Source of the DNA: Polytrichum commune | Lineage: Eukaryota > Streptophyta > Polytrichopsida > Polytrichales > Polytrichaceae | DNA: 64,000 nt | Direction: 5' to 3' | Assembly: GCA_950295325.1 (NCBI GenBank) | Contig: OX485805.1 | Coordinates: 17,035,501 to 17,099,500 of the forward strand | Part shown: one piece after another, positions 23,968 through 34,188 of the stretch | Position numbering within the stretch: position 1 is the first letter of the stretch | Layout of the letters: each line of letters begins with the position of its first letter | Made by a program: the position numbers and the translations under genes | Notes under the pieces: model-generated | Database searches by the model: none | Told to the model about the DNA's origin: nothing | Seen by the model: the letters and a program-made list of their open reading frames with translations, nothing else

Positions 23968-24009
23968 CTGCTCACATGTTCCTGCTCACCGCTCACATGC
24001 TAGCTTCCC
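23968..24009 (-). repeat. Right terminal inverted repeat, GTGAGC-rich (family H)
   Basis: On the plus strand it reads GCTCACATG .. GCTCACCGCTCACATGCTAG then CTTCCC, the inverted counterpart of the left end at 14473. The shared core is GCTA(T/G)CATGTGAGCGGTGAGCA. Confidence 0.7.
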
Positions 24010-24350
24010 TTGCAAATCTACTATGATACATACATCAACCGGAATAGAAATTGGACCTCCTTTGATTTAGTTGTGACTATCAAAAGTACATGTTTATGAA
24101 AATTTTAATTGGATACTTAGGTCCTCCTAATTGTATTTATTGTTGAGTGTACAATCTTTATTGATGTTTGAATACATAGTCCAATCATTTATTTAAATAC
24201 ATCTTTATTTATAAATACATATATTACATGCACAAAGTTCATACCATCAATCAATATGTTCACAACATCAATCAATCTATGTTATATATATATAACATAA
24301 CATATATAATATATGATATAAATGTAATCTTCAACAAAATATATAATCTA

Positions 24351-25225
24351 CTACCCTAATTCAAACATAAAAATATCATCTTCTTGTTGTCGTTTGCGCT
24401 TACAAAAACTACCAACTTCCATTTTTATTTGAAACAAATGCATTTTTAGGTTCTCAGCTCGTTCTTTGGCTTTTGCATCTAACTCATGTAGTTGTAGTTG
24501 AAATGCTTGATTGTCCGAATGCATTTGGGCAGCCAATGCTAAGTGCTTTTCGTCTATTGACATTTTGGTTTCTTCTAATGACTTATAGACATCGACAAAT
24601 CTATTCAAGGAATCTGCAATATGTTTGCTAGGAGTGTCATTACGTTTAGAATTCAATTTACCCTTCACATTGGGTAAATTGCAAGCTCGTTGCCGTAAAG
24701 ATTCTGCAGTTATCTCTAAAAGTGTGGTATCCATACCCTCTGCTTCGGGATTTGTTGGAGTTATGTGCACTGGACTTATAGGAATATTTTTGTTCAAATC
24801 AAATGTCTCATATTGATCCAAATCAATATTTGTGCTCGAGTAAGGCACTTCACCTCGATCTTGCGATCCTGGTAGACCGGAACATTTCGGTGTAGTAGCC
24901 CACATTTGGTCATATTTTTCGTGCCAAACCCAAGTTGAAGGTGTCCCCCCTGAAGTTTTGACAACCTCTGCATGTTCTTTTTTGTTTTTTTTCTTCTTCA
25001 AATTATCAATTTTATTTTTGAGTGTTTGTTTTGTCAATTGAGACCTGCTTCAGCATTAAATGAAGCGGTTAGTTTATCTCAATGATGATCTTTTGCATTG
25101 CCTCGTCTCAAATGAAAGTATTGATCCCGGAAAAGAGTCAACAAAATCATTATCCATGCATCCAGCCAATGAGTGGCATGCCCCTTAGAACTTTACTCGG
25201 TTTCATTTACATTTGGTGGCGCCAT
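24351..25225 (-). pseudogene. Harbinger-type Myb/SANT-like protein, decayed
   Basis: Read on the minus strand it starts with an ATG at 25225 (MAPPNVNE). It continues through WLDAWIMILLTLFRDQYFHL, GNAKDHH and the KNKIDNLKKK helix, then TWVWHEKYDQMWATTPKCSG. That is the usual trihelix/Myb-SANT-like fold followed by a W.....F..T.K..G block. A charged helical C-terminus ends in KRKRQQEDDIFMF. A TAA follows the tenth codon, a TGA replaces the expected Trp of DHHW, and there is a one-base slip near 25040. The last 228 codons (24351-25037) remain open. PIF/Harbinger elements normally encode such a protein beside the transposase; none was recognised nearby. Confidence 0.65.
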
Positions 25226-27149
25226 CCTGTAAAATATTTTCATAATAAATCTCATTTTTGTACATTGCTATGATTAGGGAGAACCGACAGTTAGTTGCAA
25301 ATGAATTGGATGAGTTAGAGAAATAATTGGTTGAGTTTGAAAAATAAACGGCTGGAGTTTAAGACTGAATTACTGTGAAACATAAATAGTGACCTCTTAC
25401 AAGCAAACTCGGACTTATCACTTTGGAAAATTTGGGGAATAAACTCAAATCAATATAGGAAAAAATTGAAGGATGCGAACATGTAACAGGGTCGACATGC
25501 AAATGCCAAGATCACAACCGATTATACTCATAAATATCTCTTATCACTGATTCAAGGGAGTTCAAGACCTAAATCACAACTTCATACAGGACGATGCCAT
25601 GAAAACTCATTAGGTTTTCTGCTGAAATCTCTCAGGACACAAGGTCAAGATTCTCGAAAGTAGAGGACTCCTCCAACATAGGTTTCAGCCTGCGAGGAAA
25701 AACAGTTGGTGAACACCTAGAACTCTCATGATGCCTAACATGGGAACCCATATCAAATAAAGGCAACTACAATATTGGGTTGTCTAAATGACACTTGTTG
25801 AGCCAGAGTGCAAGCTCAAATGACATCTCCCAAAGAGTCTTACTGCACTACAGCCTGGGTCCTGCAAATGCCCTCCAATTAGAGTAAGCATCGATACACA
25901 GTCGTTTGCTATCAACACAAATTCATGTCAGATGACTCGAATCAGAACCTTGAAACAAAAATTGGTTGCACATTATTCATTAAACACGTCAACAGGTTGT
26001 TTATTACAGCTCGGACCAAGTGCTCCAATATAAGTGCCTTAGATGTCTACTGTCAATGGCTCATATCCTAGCCAATACTTGTGTGGATCATGTCCTCATG
26101 GCATCACTTGAAGGTCCGGACTAAATACGGCACACTGTGGAATTCCTAAAGCCCATAACATGTTTTCCACTGGAAACTCTCAGTACATGGTCAATAATGT
26201 GGGATCTGGAGTACTCCAACATCTGCAAGAGAGGTTGGTTGGTGAATCCCCAAACCTATGATGCCTACAAGCAATAACCTCTTACAAGCAAACTTGGACT
26301 TTAACTGATTACACCTACAATTTTCAACTGATCATACATAAAAATCTCCCTGGTCACTGATTCATGGGCCTCTTATTTCCAACTCTCTTTACATACTAAT
26401 TTTTGCTATGTCAAACTATTCAAAGTAAATGTAGATGTTATAATCTGTTGTTTGCATTTAAGTTTCATGGCTTTACTTGTACAGATCCCATAATCAAGAG
26501 TGGCTAAATATGCTTCACATGTACTAAATGTTTCAAGACACAGAGGAAGAAGTTGCGCTTGAAGCTGTACAAGGACTCGTAAAAGTGGGTTTAAGTCACT
26601 GAACTGAATTATACCTTAAGCGTTTAATTCTACATTGCGTAGGAATCCTGATAGAAGCCATGTTGAAGGGTCTTTGTTCACATATGCTAGTACTCTGCCA
26701 GCTACTTTGCGAAACTCGGTGAAGTGTTCAGCATAGCGTTCAAGAAATAAACCATAGATCCATACAGGGAAAGCGAGGGTTGCCAACATGTAACCGGGCC
26801 GACTTGCAAAGACTAAGATCTCAACTGGTTATACCTAAAAATCTCCATGATCACTGATTTAAACTGTTGTTAAACTGATTCTTACAAGCAAGTTGTGTCA
26901 CATATTCACATCTCTTTACAAACAAAGTAACAACTTCCAACAAACAAGGTTATAATCTTTGACAAGCAAAATCACCAACAAAAACAAACAAGAGTTGTAC
27001 AAACTTAAAGCTCAAGAGTTGAAGAAACTAACTCGGAATTGTGTTCGATGTAGAGAGATCCACAACACAATGAGGAAGTGTCTTATGAGAAACTTCTCAA
27101 TGTGTAGCAACCGGAATAGAGTAACCGGCAGAGGCTAATCTTGGAGGGG
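25226..27149. other. Intergenic with family G repeats
   Basis: No gene was supported. Family G-like segments recur around 25420-25560 and 26750-26870 (GGATGCGAACATGTAACAGG and TTGCCAACATGTAACCGGGC, each followed by CTAAGATC- or CAAGATCAC-like text and AAATCTCC or AAATATCTC). Similar text also occurs around 26190-26380. Confidence 0.5.
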
Positions 27150-28376
27150 TCACCGTTTTGGGTGGTGGGACCCACACGTCCGACGCACATCCAATCGTGG
27201 ATGTCAGATTATAGATGGTGCCCATCTCCGGCGCCGTCATACATCATGGACGGCGATGGCCCACCATGAAAATCACTATTGGAGACTTATTCATCTACTG
27301 AAAATGAACTTTAAGTTTGGTGTGATCGGGGCATCAATGTTTGTCCAGCTTGCCACGCCCTCATACACCCATCTATAGAATTTGTAGGCGGAGCCAATAT
27401 GTCGTCTATTCAAAGCCGTCTTACCTTCTCTCCGCAATCCGGTTGCGGGTCTTTCCTTTTCGCGGGGTTCGTTCGCGTGAACACCCCGCATTGAGGTGGT
27501 GGGCCAATGTTTAACTATCCCAAAGATCCCAATTGCCGTTAGATTTAACCCCCACCTCACCACCGTGTCTATTCTTTCGCCCTTAGCCGCATTGCGTTTC
27601 CGTATGCTTTTGTTAGTTGCTTCAACCCATATTTGAATATGGCCTTACTTATACCTCTAAATTTTCTTCAAGTTTTAGCCTCGAAGTTCTTAACCATTGC
27701 CGCCGGCTTGAACCTCAAGTCTTCCATTCGTTCATTCTCCCACAAGATCATCGCCATTTTCATTTTGAATTCGGCAATGATCGTATTATCATTTTCCAAC
27801 TCCCCCTTAACCGGTTTCATGGTCCAGCTCATTGCCCGTCTGACTTAATTATGTGTGGCCCTCTATTCTCGCGCCTTCGGCTCCCAATCGCCATCTCGGT
27901 TGTCGAGCTGTTCCAACTCCGCCGATTCCATCTTAGTCATATCTACATCCCACATTTGACATGATCAACCAATTAATTTCTCATTGCGACTAATCCTACG
28001 TCTAGGTTAGTCTTATTCTAACTCTCATTTTCCCCCGCTACTCCTAGGCTACCTTGCGGTTCCCCTTCTCCCACAGGGAGGAAGGGGTAGCATTTTCAGT
28101 CTCTTTCCAACTTCACGTTTTCTTGTCCTTCGGGTTCGGGTTGTGATTGCGACTTTGTTTGACGTCAGCAATCAGTCTCACCCGCTTCGAGGTTGAATCT
28201 TTTACCTCCCTTATTATCTATAGCATATTTACCATTTCCCTTAGTTTTGGGCTTGGTTGGTATCCGCGGGGCTATCATTTATTCCTCTTTGCCAAGTGGT
28301 TGTTCATTTCACCGGCTTTGTTGGCCTCGAACTTGGATTGATTCATACTTTGAAGAACCTGGAGCCATTTTATTTC
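27150..28376 (-). mobile_element. Decayed retroelement with gag-like relic
   Basis: A GC-richer block. Its minus strand keeps long but interrupted coding-like runs, for example ENDNTIIAEFKMKMAMILW and ENERMEDLRFKPAAMVKNFE, followed by a stop and FRGISKAIFKYGLKQLTKAY. Composition and frame behaviour suggest a structural (gag-like) polyprotein relic. No reverse transcriptase, protease or zinc-knuckle motif was seen. A GGTGTGATCGGGGC motif near 27319 recurs around 53232, hinting at a second copy. The element class is uncertain. Confidence 0.4.
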
Positions 28377-28706
28377 TACTAATAATGTAACCCCTCCCCA
28401 TCTCATAACTACTAAACGAAAGAAAATTCTATAGAGGTGTCATATCCCCACCACATCATTTGTAAGATCATTACACTAAATATGATATTTAGTGTCGCTA
28501 TTTAGAGTTACACAATGCTATATCTTTGTTTTGACTATTGATATAAATTTTTAATCAAGTAAAGATGGTAGTGCTCTATAATGTCCAAACAACCAATTTG
28601 ACCTTTGTTGAGAAAATATGAATTATACAATATATAGTTGTAGCATGGTTATAACACCGCGTAATTCCAAATAGTAAGCAATATTAAATACAATATTCAA
28701 TGTACT
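28377..28706. repeat. Second copy of the 272-577 repeat, with family B MITE
   Basis: It matches 272-577 over about 290 bp, including sequence outside the MITE. The MITE (about 28470-28706) starts CATTACACTAAATATGATAT. Unlike the first copy, it continues past AATAGTAAG into a degenerate right end, AATACAATATTCAATGTAC. Confidence 0.75.
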
Positions 28707-28786
28707 AAGTTAAGTATTGCTTTCTATGTGGATTTTTTCTTGCTCTCATATACATTGTGTTCATTGAACTCTATTGTAATATTAGG

Positions 28787-29014
28787 ACTATACAAAATAT
28801 TGTATTTAGTGTCATTTACTTTTTGGAATTATGTAATGCAAAAACTATTTATTGTGTATCTCATTTTTTTGGCCAACAAAGGTCAAATTGGTTGTTTGAA
28901 CATTATAGAGCATTATCGATCTTACGAGGTGAAATTTTTATAATAATAGTAAAAAAGATGTAGCATTGTGTAACTGCAAATAGTAAGTGACACTAAACAT
29001 CATATTTAGTGTAG
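28787..29014. mobile_element. Complete family B MITE (CACTA-like ends)
   Basis: The 228-bp element has about 55-bp imperfect terminal inverted repeats. The left end reads ACTATACAAAATATTGTATT then TAGTGTCA. The right end reads TAGTAAGTGACACTAAACAT then CATATTTAGTGTAGT. Each end also folds on itself (ATTTAGTGT against ACACTAAAT). The CACTA-like termini suggest a non-autonomous CACTA-superfamily element. Confidence 0.75.
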
Positions 29015-29095
29015 TATGTTAAGGAAAAAATAAAGCCATGGAAGAAGTGATAAATCAACCAAGAAAACATAACCCCCCCCCCTTCCAAATGATAC

Positions 29096-29302
29096 ACTAC
29101 ACTAAATGTTGTATGTAGTGTCACTTACTATTTGGAATTATACAATGCTATAAATATATACTATCTATCTATACATATATATCTCTCATTATTTGCCAAA
29201 GAAAAGAGGAAAAATTGGTTGTTTGGACATTATACAACATTAACATCTTAACTTGGTAAAACATTACATCAACAACATAAAGCTACAACATTGTGTAACT
29301 AT
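29096..29302. mobile_element. Family B MITE, right end truncated
   Basis: The left end is ACTACACTAAATGTTGTATG then TAGTGTCACTTACTATTTGG. The interior TTGGTTGTTTGGACATTATA is shared with the neighbouring copy. Homology stops after ACAACATTGTGTAACT near 29300, before the final repeat. Confidence 0.7.
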
Positions 29303-29381
29303 CCTTTTGATAAGGCCCTTGACAAAGTTTCTACATAACTTTCATGCCAAAATATGTGCTCATTGATTCATGTCATGCTAC

Positions 29382-29754
29382 TACACTAAATAATCCTATT
29401 AGTGTGGACCACAATAATTTTCTAGAGCCCACGTTGATTCTCACAATGAGAATTTTTGTGAACCACATTAATTTCCAACCCGTGCTTAATTCCTAGTATG
29501 AACTTAGCGTGGGTCAAATCTTTTTGTTTTTCTAGAAAATTAATGCATGCAAAATTATTTTTATGCTAGTCATGATGTGAGGTGATTGTTTTATTTTATG
29601 TAAGGTGTTGGTCGGAAGTCTTCATGAAGACTCATGTGAAGACTTGGGGTCTTGGACCCATCGTAATTCCACCTTAACCACAAAATTTAGTGTGACCCAT
29701 GCTAATTATATCTACACTAGTTTTCCACCCACACTAACAGGACTATTTAATGTA
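29382..29754. mobile_element. Separate MITE with 26-bp inverted repeats (family C)
   Basis: The left end is TACACTAAATAATCCTATTA then GTGTGG. The right end, reverse-complemented, is TACATTAAATAGTCCTGTTA then GTGTGG; 23 of 26 positions match. The 373-bp interior is non-coding and differs from family B. No obvious target duplication was found. Confidence 0.75.
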
Positions 29755-30554
29755 CTTGGGGGCATTGGTTCAAGAGGTTTATTCAATAATAATAAAACTA
29801 ATTGGGGTTCAACTATTAGCCAGTTATGGTATAAATTTAATGGGATGTCAACTATTTAGTAGCTAGATAAAGAGGCTATCATGAGGCACTAGGAGCCAGG
29901 AAGACTGAGGGATCCCTTTAGCTTTTGACTCAAACCACACTTCTAAACTACTTTAAGTAACAAGCAACACAAACGCTAAGAACCACATCCTTGAGAAATT
30001 GCTAAGGTAAGTGTGCTTAATTTGATTACTCATCTTCAACATCACCTATATTTGAGCGGGACGTTTTTAGATGTGTCCAAATCTAAGATGGACACCAAAA
30101 AGACTTGTGTTGATAACCATTGTACAATATGCTCGAAATTTATTAACCATTTTAGGTCAGTTTATTAAGAATTTACTAAATGGTCATTTAATAATAAAGT
30201 AAATCTTCACTTTGACAATGGAGATAATAATCATATGAGCTCCATAAAGTATGAGGATAGTTATGCCTATGTTGCCGACGCAAAAGGGGTTGACGAGCAT
30301 GTTTTGGGTTTGTTGATCATCTCACACCAAGTGTGTATTCCATGTTATACAATTGGGCACGGGGTTCATACTATCCATGTAAAGACCCACTTACCTTAAA
30401 CTGACAAATTTAATCTCATGTTGCCTACATAACACTACTCAAACTCACCCATGGTTATCTTTCACATGGAAAGGGGCCCTACAACTAAGAATACAATATC
30501 ATCGCAATTTTCATGGTGACTTACTCTTAGATTTGGATTGAGAGTATGGAGATT
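29755..30554. other. Intergenic with a diverged repeat A copy
   Basis: No gene was seen. About 30050-30410 contains repeat A blocks (ATGAGCTCCATAAAGTATGA, AAGACCCACTTACCTTA), which are more diverged than in the copies at 13081 and 51868. Confidence 0.5.
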
Positions 30555-30559
30555 GTGGC

Positions 30560-31789
30560 TATGAGCCCAAAATGAGTGCTCATATTGGTTTTATGTTTAG
30601 AATTTATTTAGAATTGCATTTGGAGTGTTATTGAAACAATCAAAAGTATAAAAAGAGTGAGGCTTGGTGTGGTTTATGTTTTAGGCTTTAAGCCTATTTT
30701 GTGTGGTTAAGTAGAAGCTTAGTGATATTAGGGAGTGTTGTGGTTAAGTGAGTAGTGGTTGATGAAGCAAGAGGAAGGTCCTTGGACTTTAATGTTTGAA
30801 TTAGAACATGCTCTTGTTGGTTTAGAGGGTGAGGATTTAGTGGATAGGAGAAGGTCCTACTAAGTAGGAGAAGGTTAAGGGGCTTGTGGTCTTGGGTGCC
30901 CTCTCCTCCTCCTCCTCTCCTCTCTTCATTCTCTCTCTCTCCTCTCTTCTTCTTCTTCCTCTCCTCTCTAGGATTTGGAGCTCTTAGAGTTAGATAAAAG
31001 GTGTGAATTAGTGCGATTAGGGATTTAGGGATTAGGTAGGAATTTTTAGTAAGAAGGTCTCTTAGAGATTAGCGAGGCCAAGTAGAAGGGTAGTGTGGTT
31101 AATTATGATTCGGAATATTAGATGGGAACAGAAGGTTGCTGGGGCAGTCTAATGGGAGCCGAATGTAAGCCGGGACAGAAGGTTGCCGGGTAGCCTAATG
31201 TAAGTGGGAACAGAAGGTTGCTGGGGCAGTCTAATGGGAGCCGAATGTAAGCCGGGACAAAAGGTTGTTGGGCAACCTAAGAGGAGCCTAATGTAAGTGG
31301 GAACAGAAGGTTGTTGGGCAGCTAAGGGGAGCCGAATGTAAGTTGGACAGAAGGTTGTTGGGGCAGTCTAAGGGGAGCCGAATGTAAGTTGGGACAAAAG
31401 GTTGCCGGGGCCAAGGTGATATAAAGGAGGGAACCTTGGGCCACATTAGACTAAGGACTATATAGCTAATTAGACGGTCAGTCAATATTAGTTGCATAAG
31501 TAGTTGTTAGTAAGCTAGGAGAACAAGAAGTAGTGGAGGGTAGGAGTAGCGGTCGAATGTGGGGTGTGAGTGATATTGGGTGGCAATAGGGAATGTTATG
31601 ATTGGGATAATATAGAAGAGTGTTTTTTAACACTTGTAATTTTATCGTGGAATGGATTGGTGTGCAATGATTGATGGGAAGTGTAATGGAGTCTCACGAA
31701 TTTGGTAAAATGGAGTATGGAAACATGAATGTGATACCCATTCCCTCACCCGGACTAGGACGCTTAAGGGTGGGTGGTTTGGCCTCACA
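30560..31789 (+). mobile_element. Solo LTR with 5-bp target duplication
   Basis: The 1230-bp element is flanked by GTGGC on both sides (30555-30559 and 31790-31794). It starts TATGAGCCC (TGTGAGCCC in other copies) and ends GGTTTGGCCTCACA. The family terminus TGTGAG..CTCACA is therefore a short inverted repeat, as in LTRs. It contains a CT-rich block near 30900-30970 and a minisatellite. It lacks any internal coding region, as expected from recombination between two LTRs. Confidence 0.85.
31120..31420 (+). repeat. Minisatellite inside the solo LTR
   Basis: Units built from GGGAACAGAAGGTTGCTGGG, a GCAGTCTAATGGGAGCCGAA-like segment and TGTAAGTGGGACAGAAGG-like segments repeat about seven times with variation. 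The equivalent position in the LTR at 7656 holds a different minisatellite. Confidence 0.85.
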
Positions 31790-31794
31790 GTGGC

Positions 31795-32880
31795 GTTGCA
31801 ATGCATATGAAACCGTAGGCCAAGAAGAACTTGAACTTTCTGTTTTTTATATGAGTAGCCACCTTAGCCCATTCATACCAATGTACACGCTTACATTATA
31901 ATTTTCTAAAAGAAGACACGTGTACGGTTAGATTTTGTGTGAGGGATCCATATGGTCAAATCCATCACTAGAGGTACATGTTTTCTTTATTACACAATTG
32001 AATTGGGGATGACGTTTTTTTAAGAAATTATGGGAGATTTGCACTTGGACCTTTATTAGTTAATTCCTAAATGTTAGAGAGCCCCGACTTGGGCCTCAAG
32101 ATGTCATACAAAGTAATTAAATACTACATAGTAATATTTTAAGCTAAATGTGACCAAAATGACCATGTTCCAAAAAGATCCATTTACCGTACGTTCTATT
32201 CCACTTGGAACATACATATGTGTGGAATGACTTGTATAGATGACCTAGACCCAAATACATACCACACATATCTAATCACCATTGTCACATATGATGGTAT
32301 TTTCACTTCTCTTTTGAAAAAGTTATCTTGAAATGAACTCAATTGCATATTGTTGAAGGTTCATATAAGTCATCACATATTTTGTATAGAGACACCCCAT
32401 TTCCTTTAAAGATTAAGAGGGCTCATAGAACATGGTCAACCATATAAAATAATAGTAGCAATGGACATGGACAACCCACCACTGAGTTATAAATAAACCA
32501 ATTGAAGTTCAAGACTTCAAGAAAACGATTGATCGCTATAGAGGAATCTATAGAATATACCTCAAATTAATAAAGAAAACCAAAAGATCACAACATGTAA
32601 CCAGTTGGACTTGGAAACACTAGGACCATGACCAATTATGCCCAAAATTAATCTCCCTGGACACTGAATAGTGGCATGGAAATGTAGGTAATAGGTCCAC
32701 ATACCTTAACCTGATACTGTTAGGCTTGATGGATGAAATAATGTGCGACCTAGAGACAGATCTGAAGTTGGTTGGGAGGAATCGGATGGAAATGTATTTC
32801 ATCCTTCCAGTGAGTCCTTCATTCATTCATCCACAATCATCTAGTCCTTCCTTCCTTCATTCATTCCTCTGCCATTCTGC
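31795..32880. other. Intergenic with a family G repeat
   Basis: About 32490-32680 is a family G copy (ATAGAGGAATCTATAGAATA, ATCACAACATGTAACCAGTT, GGACTTGGAAACACTAGGA). The rest has no supported gene and leads into the ILP1-like leader region. Confidence 0.55.
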
Positions 32881-34188
32881 CTAGGATTAGGGTTCGAGAT
32901 TGTATCAACTGTTTGCCGTGGTGATGGCATGAGGAGCTTGCTGGAGCTCTCCGATGCCCAGCTCTCGTAAGTTTTCGTTGCATTCTCCATTAAATTGCTG
33001 TTGTTCATTCTTTGAGTTTATATCGATCCACTCTCTTGACTGTCATTGATCCAGCAGCTCGGGGTTGTCGCAAGTCGTGCAGTAAGAGAAATGTGAGCGT
33101 TAAATTCGAGGTCGAGGACTTTGAGGATTGCAGTCTTTTATTGTTTCTAGATTCTACTGGGAAAAATGTGTTGAGTTTTGTAAATGCGACTGTGGCAAAT
33201 GATCCTTGAATACTCAGCGTTTGATTTGATTTTATGAGCTGAGATCTCTCAGAGGGTTTTGTTTCTTAGAGTCAGTCTGCTCAACCCTAAGAAGAGCGTA
33301 GACTTTATGTGTAATATTTTTCTCTCGTGATTTTGTGTATCTGTTCGTGTTCTTTATTCCTCGCTGCGCATTTGAAGCTTCGTGCGCATCAGAATTTGGG
33401 TTGGTAGCGGGCAAGATTAGTTCTTATTAACCGCACTTCTCACACATTAAACATTGGTCGATGTCTGAAAACAGCTTGATGTACACGTGTGCTCTGACAC
33501 ATTAGGCCGAGTCACTTTGGGACCAATTTATACGTTGAATTTTAATCACGCATACTTCTGATTTATTTGCATTGATAGGGGGTGTGGGCAATTTAGAGTG
33601 TATCCAATACCTTCGTGTCTCATCTTTGTTTACTGAAAGAAAATAGTAGCAGCACTATTGGTTTCTGCTCATCTCATATCGTTATGCTGGTTGTACAAGA
33701 TTATGAATGACAGCTTTTGCACACGGATATTTGCACCCTTCTTTACTGTCGCCCAAATAGTATAGGTAAAGGATTTCGTGATGATCCTTAGAGTGGCATT
33801 CATAATGAGTTCTTCTGAATATGCTACGGAGTTATGATATCAAATGTGAGCATTGGGCCATAATTCTGTGGTGTAGCTTCTTCTCGTAGAAGTTTAGTGC
33901 ATGTATAATAACGCGAAGCGTTTTTGATAGTCTACCCTAAGCAATGTGGCGTGCTCTTGTTGCAGTGCCAGAGACGATTTAACACAGATTGTTCTGTGGC
34001 ATTTGAGAGGTTGGAGGTTTCATACTGCTATCTTTTGGAAGCCTGCTGGAGATTGGTGAAATATTGGAAGGGAGAAAGGATCAATGTTGTGTCATCCTCA
34101 GAGACAAGTTTACATGAGCTAGAATTGGGCAAGAGGAAAGTATAACTTGCCCTACCTGAGCAGGAAGGGCTGTGCAAAGACTAAGGAA
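32881..34188 (+). other. Probable 5' leader region of the C3HC zinc-finger gene
   Basis: A candidate first leader exon ends at 32966 before a strong donor, GTAAGTTTTCG. It contains an ATG at 32931 opening MRSLLELSDAQL. Joined to an acceptor near 33055 this frame closes quickly, so it could be an upstream ORF. A second leader exon probably starts at 33966 after TCTTGTTGCAG and runs into the coding exon. An in-frame TAG at 34120 precedes the chosen ATG at 34189. Transcript data would be needed to fix the leader. Confidence 0.45.

Larger units (their letters stand above)
14473..24009. mobile_element. Putative two-gene DNA transposon, decayed
   Basis: The left end near 14473 reads GGGGTGCTATCATGTGAGCG followed by GTGAGCA. 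The right end near 24009 reads, on the opposite strand, GGGAAGCTAGCATGTGAGCG followed by GTGAGCA. These form inverted termini with iterated GTGAGC-like subterminal motifs. Between them lie a minus-strand multi-exon pseudogene (15021-18880) and a plus-strand SWIM transposase pseudogene (21980-23690). The two are divergently arranged with their 3' ends toward the termini. The middle is invaded by foldback and family G repeats. No clear target duplication was found, so a single-element origin is inferred, not proved. Confidence 0.5.

Noticed and set aside
14473-24009. A target-site duplication for the large element
   Set aside because: Flanking bases at the two ends (..CATTGGTCA and TTGCAAATC..) do not match at 3, 8 or 9 bp, so none is claimed.
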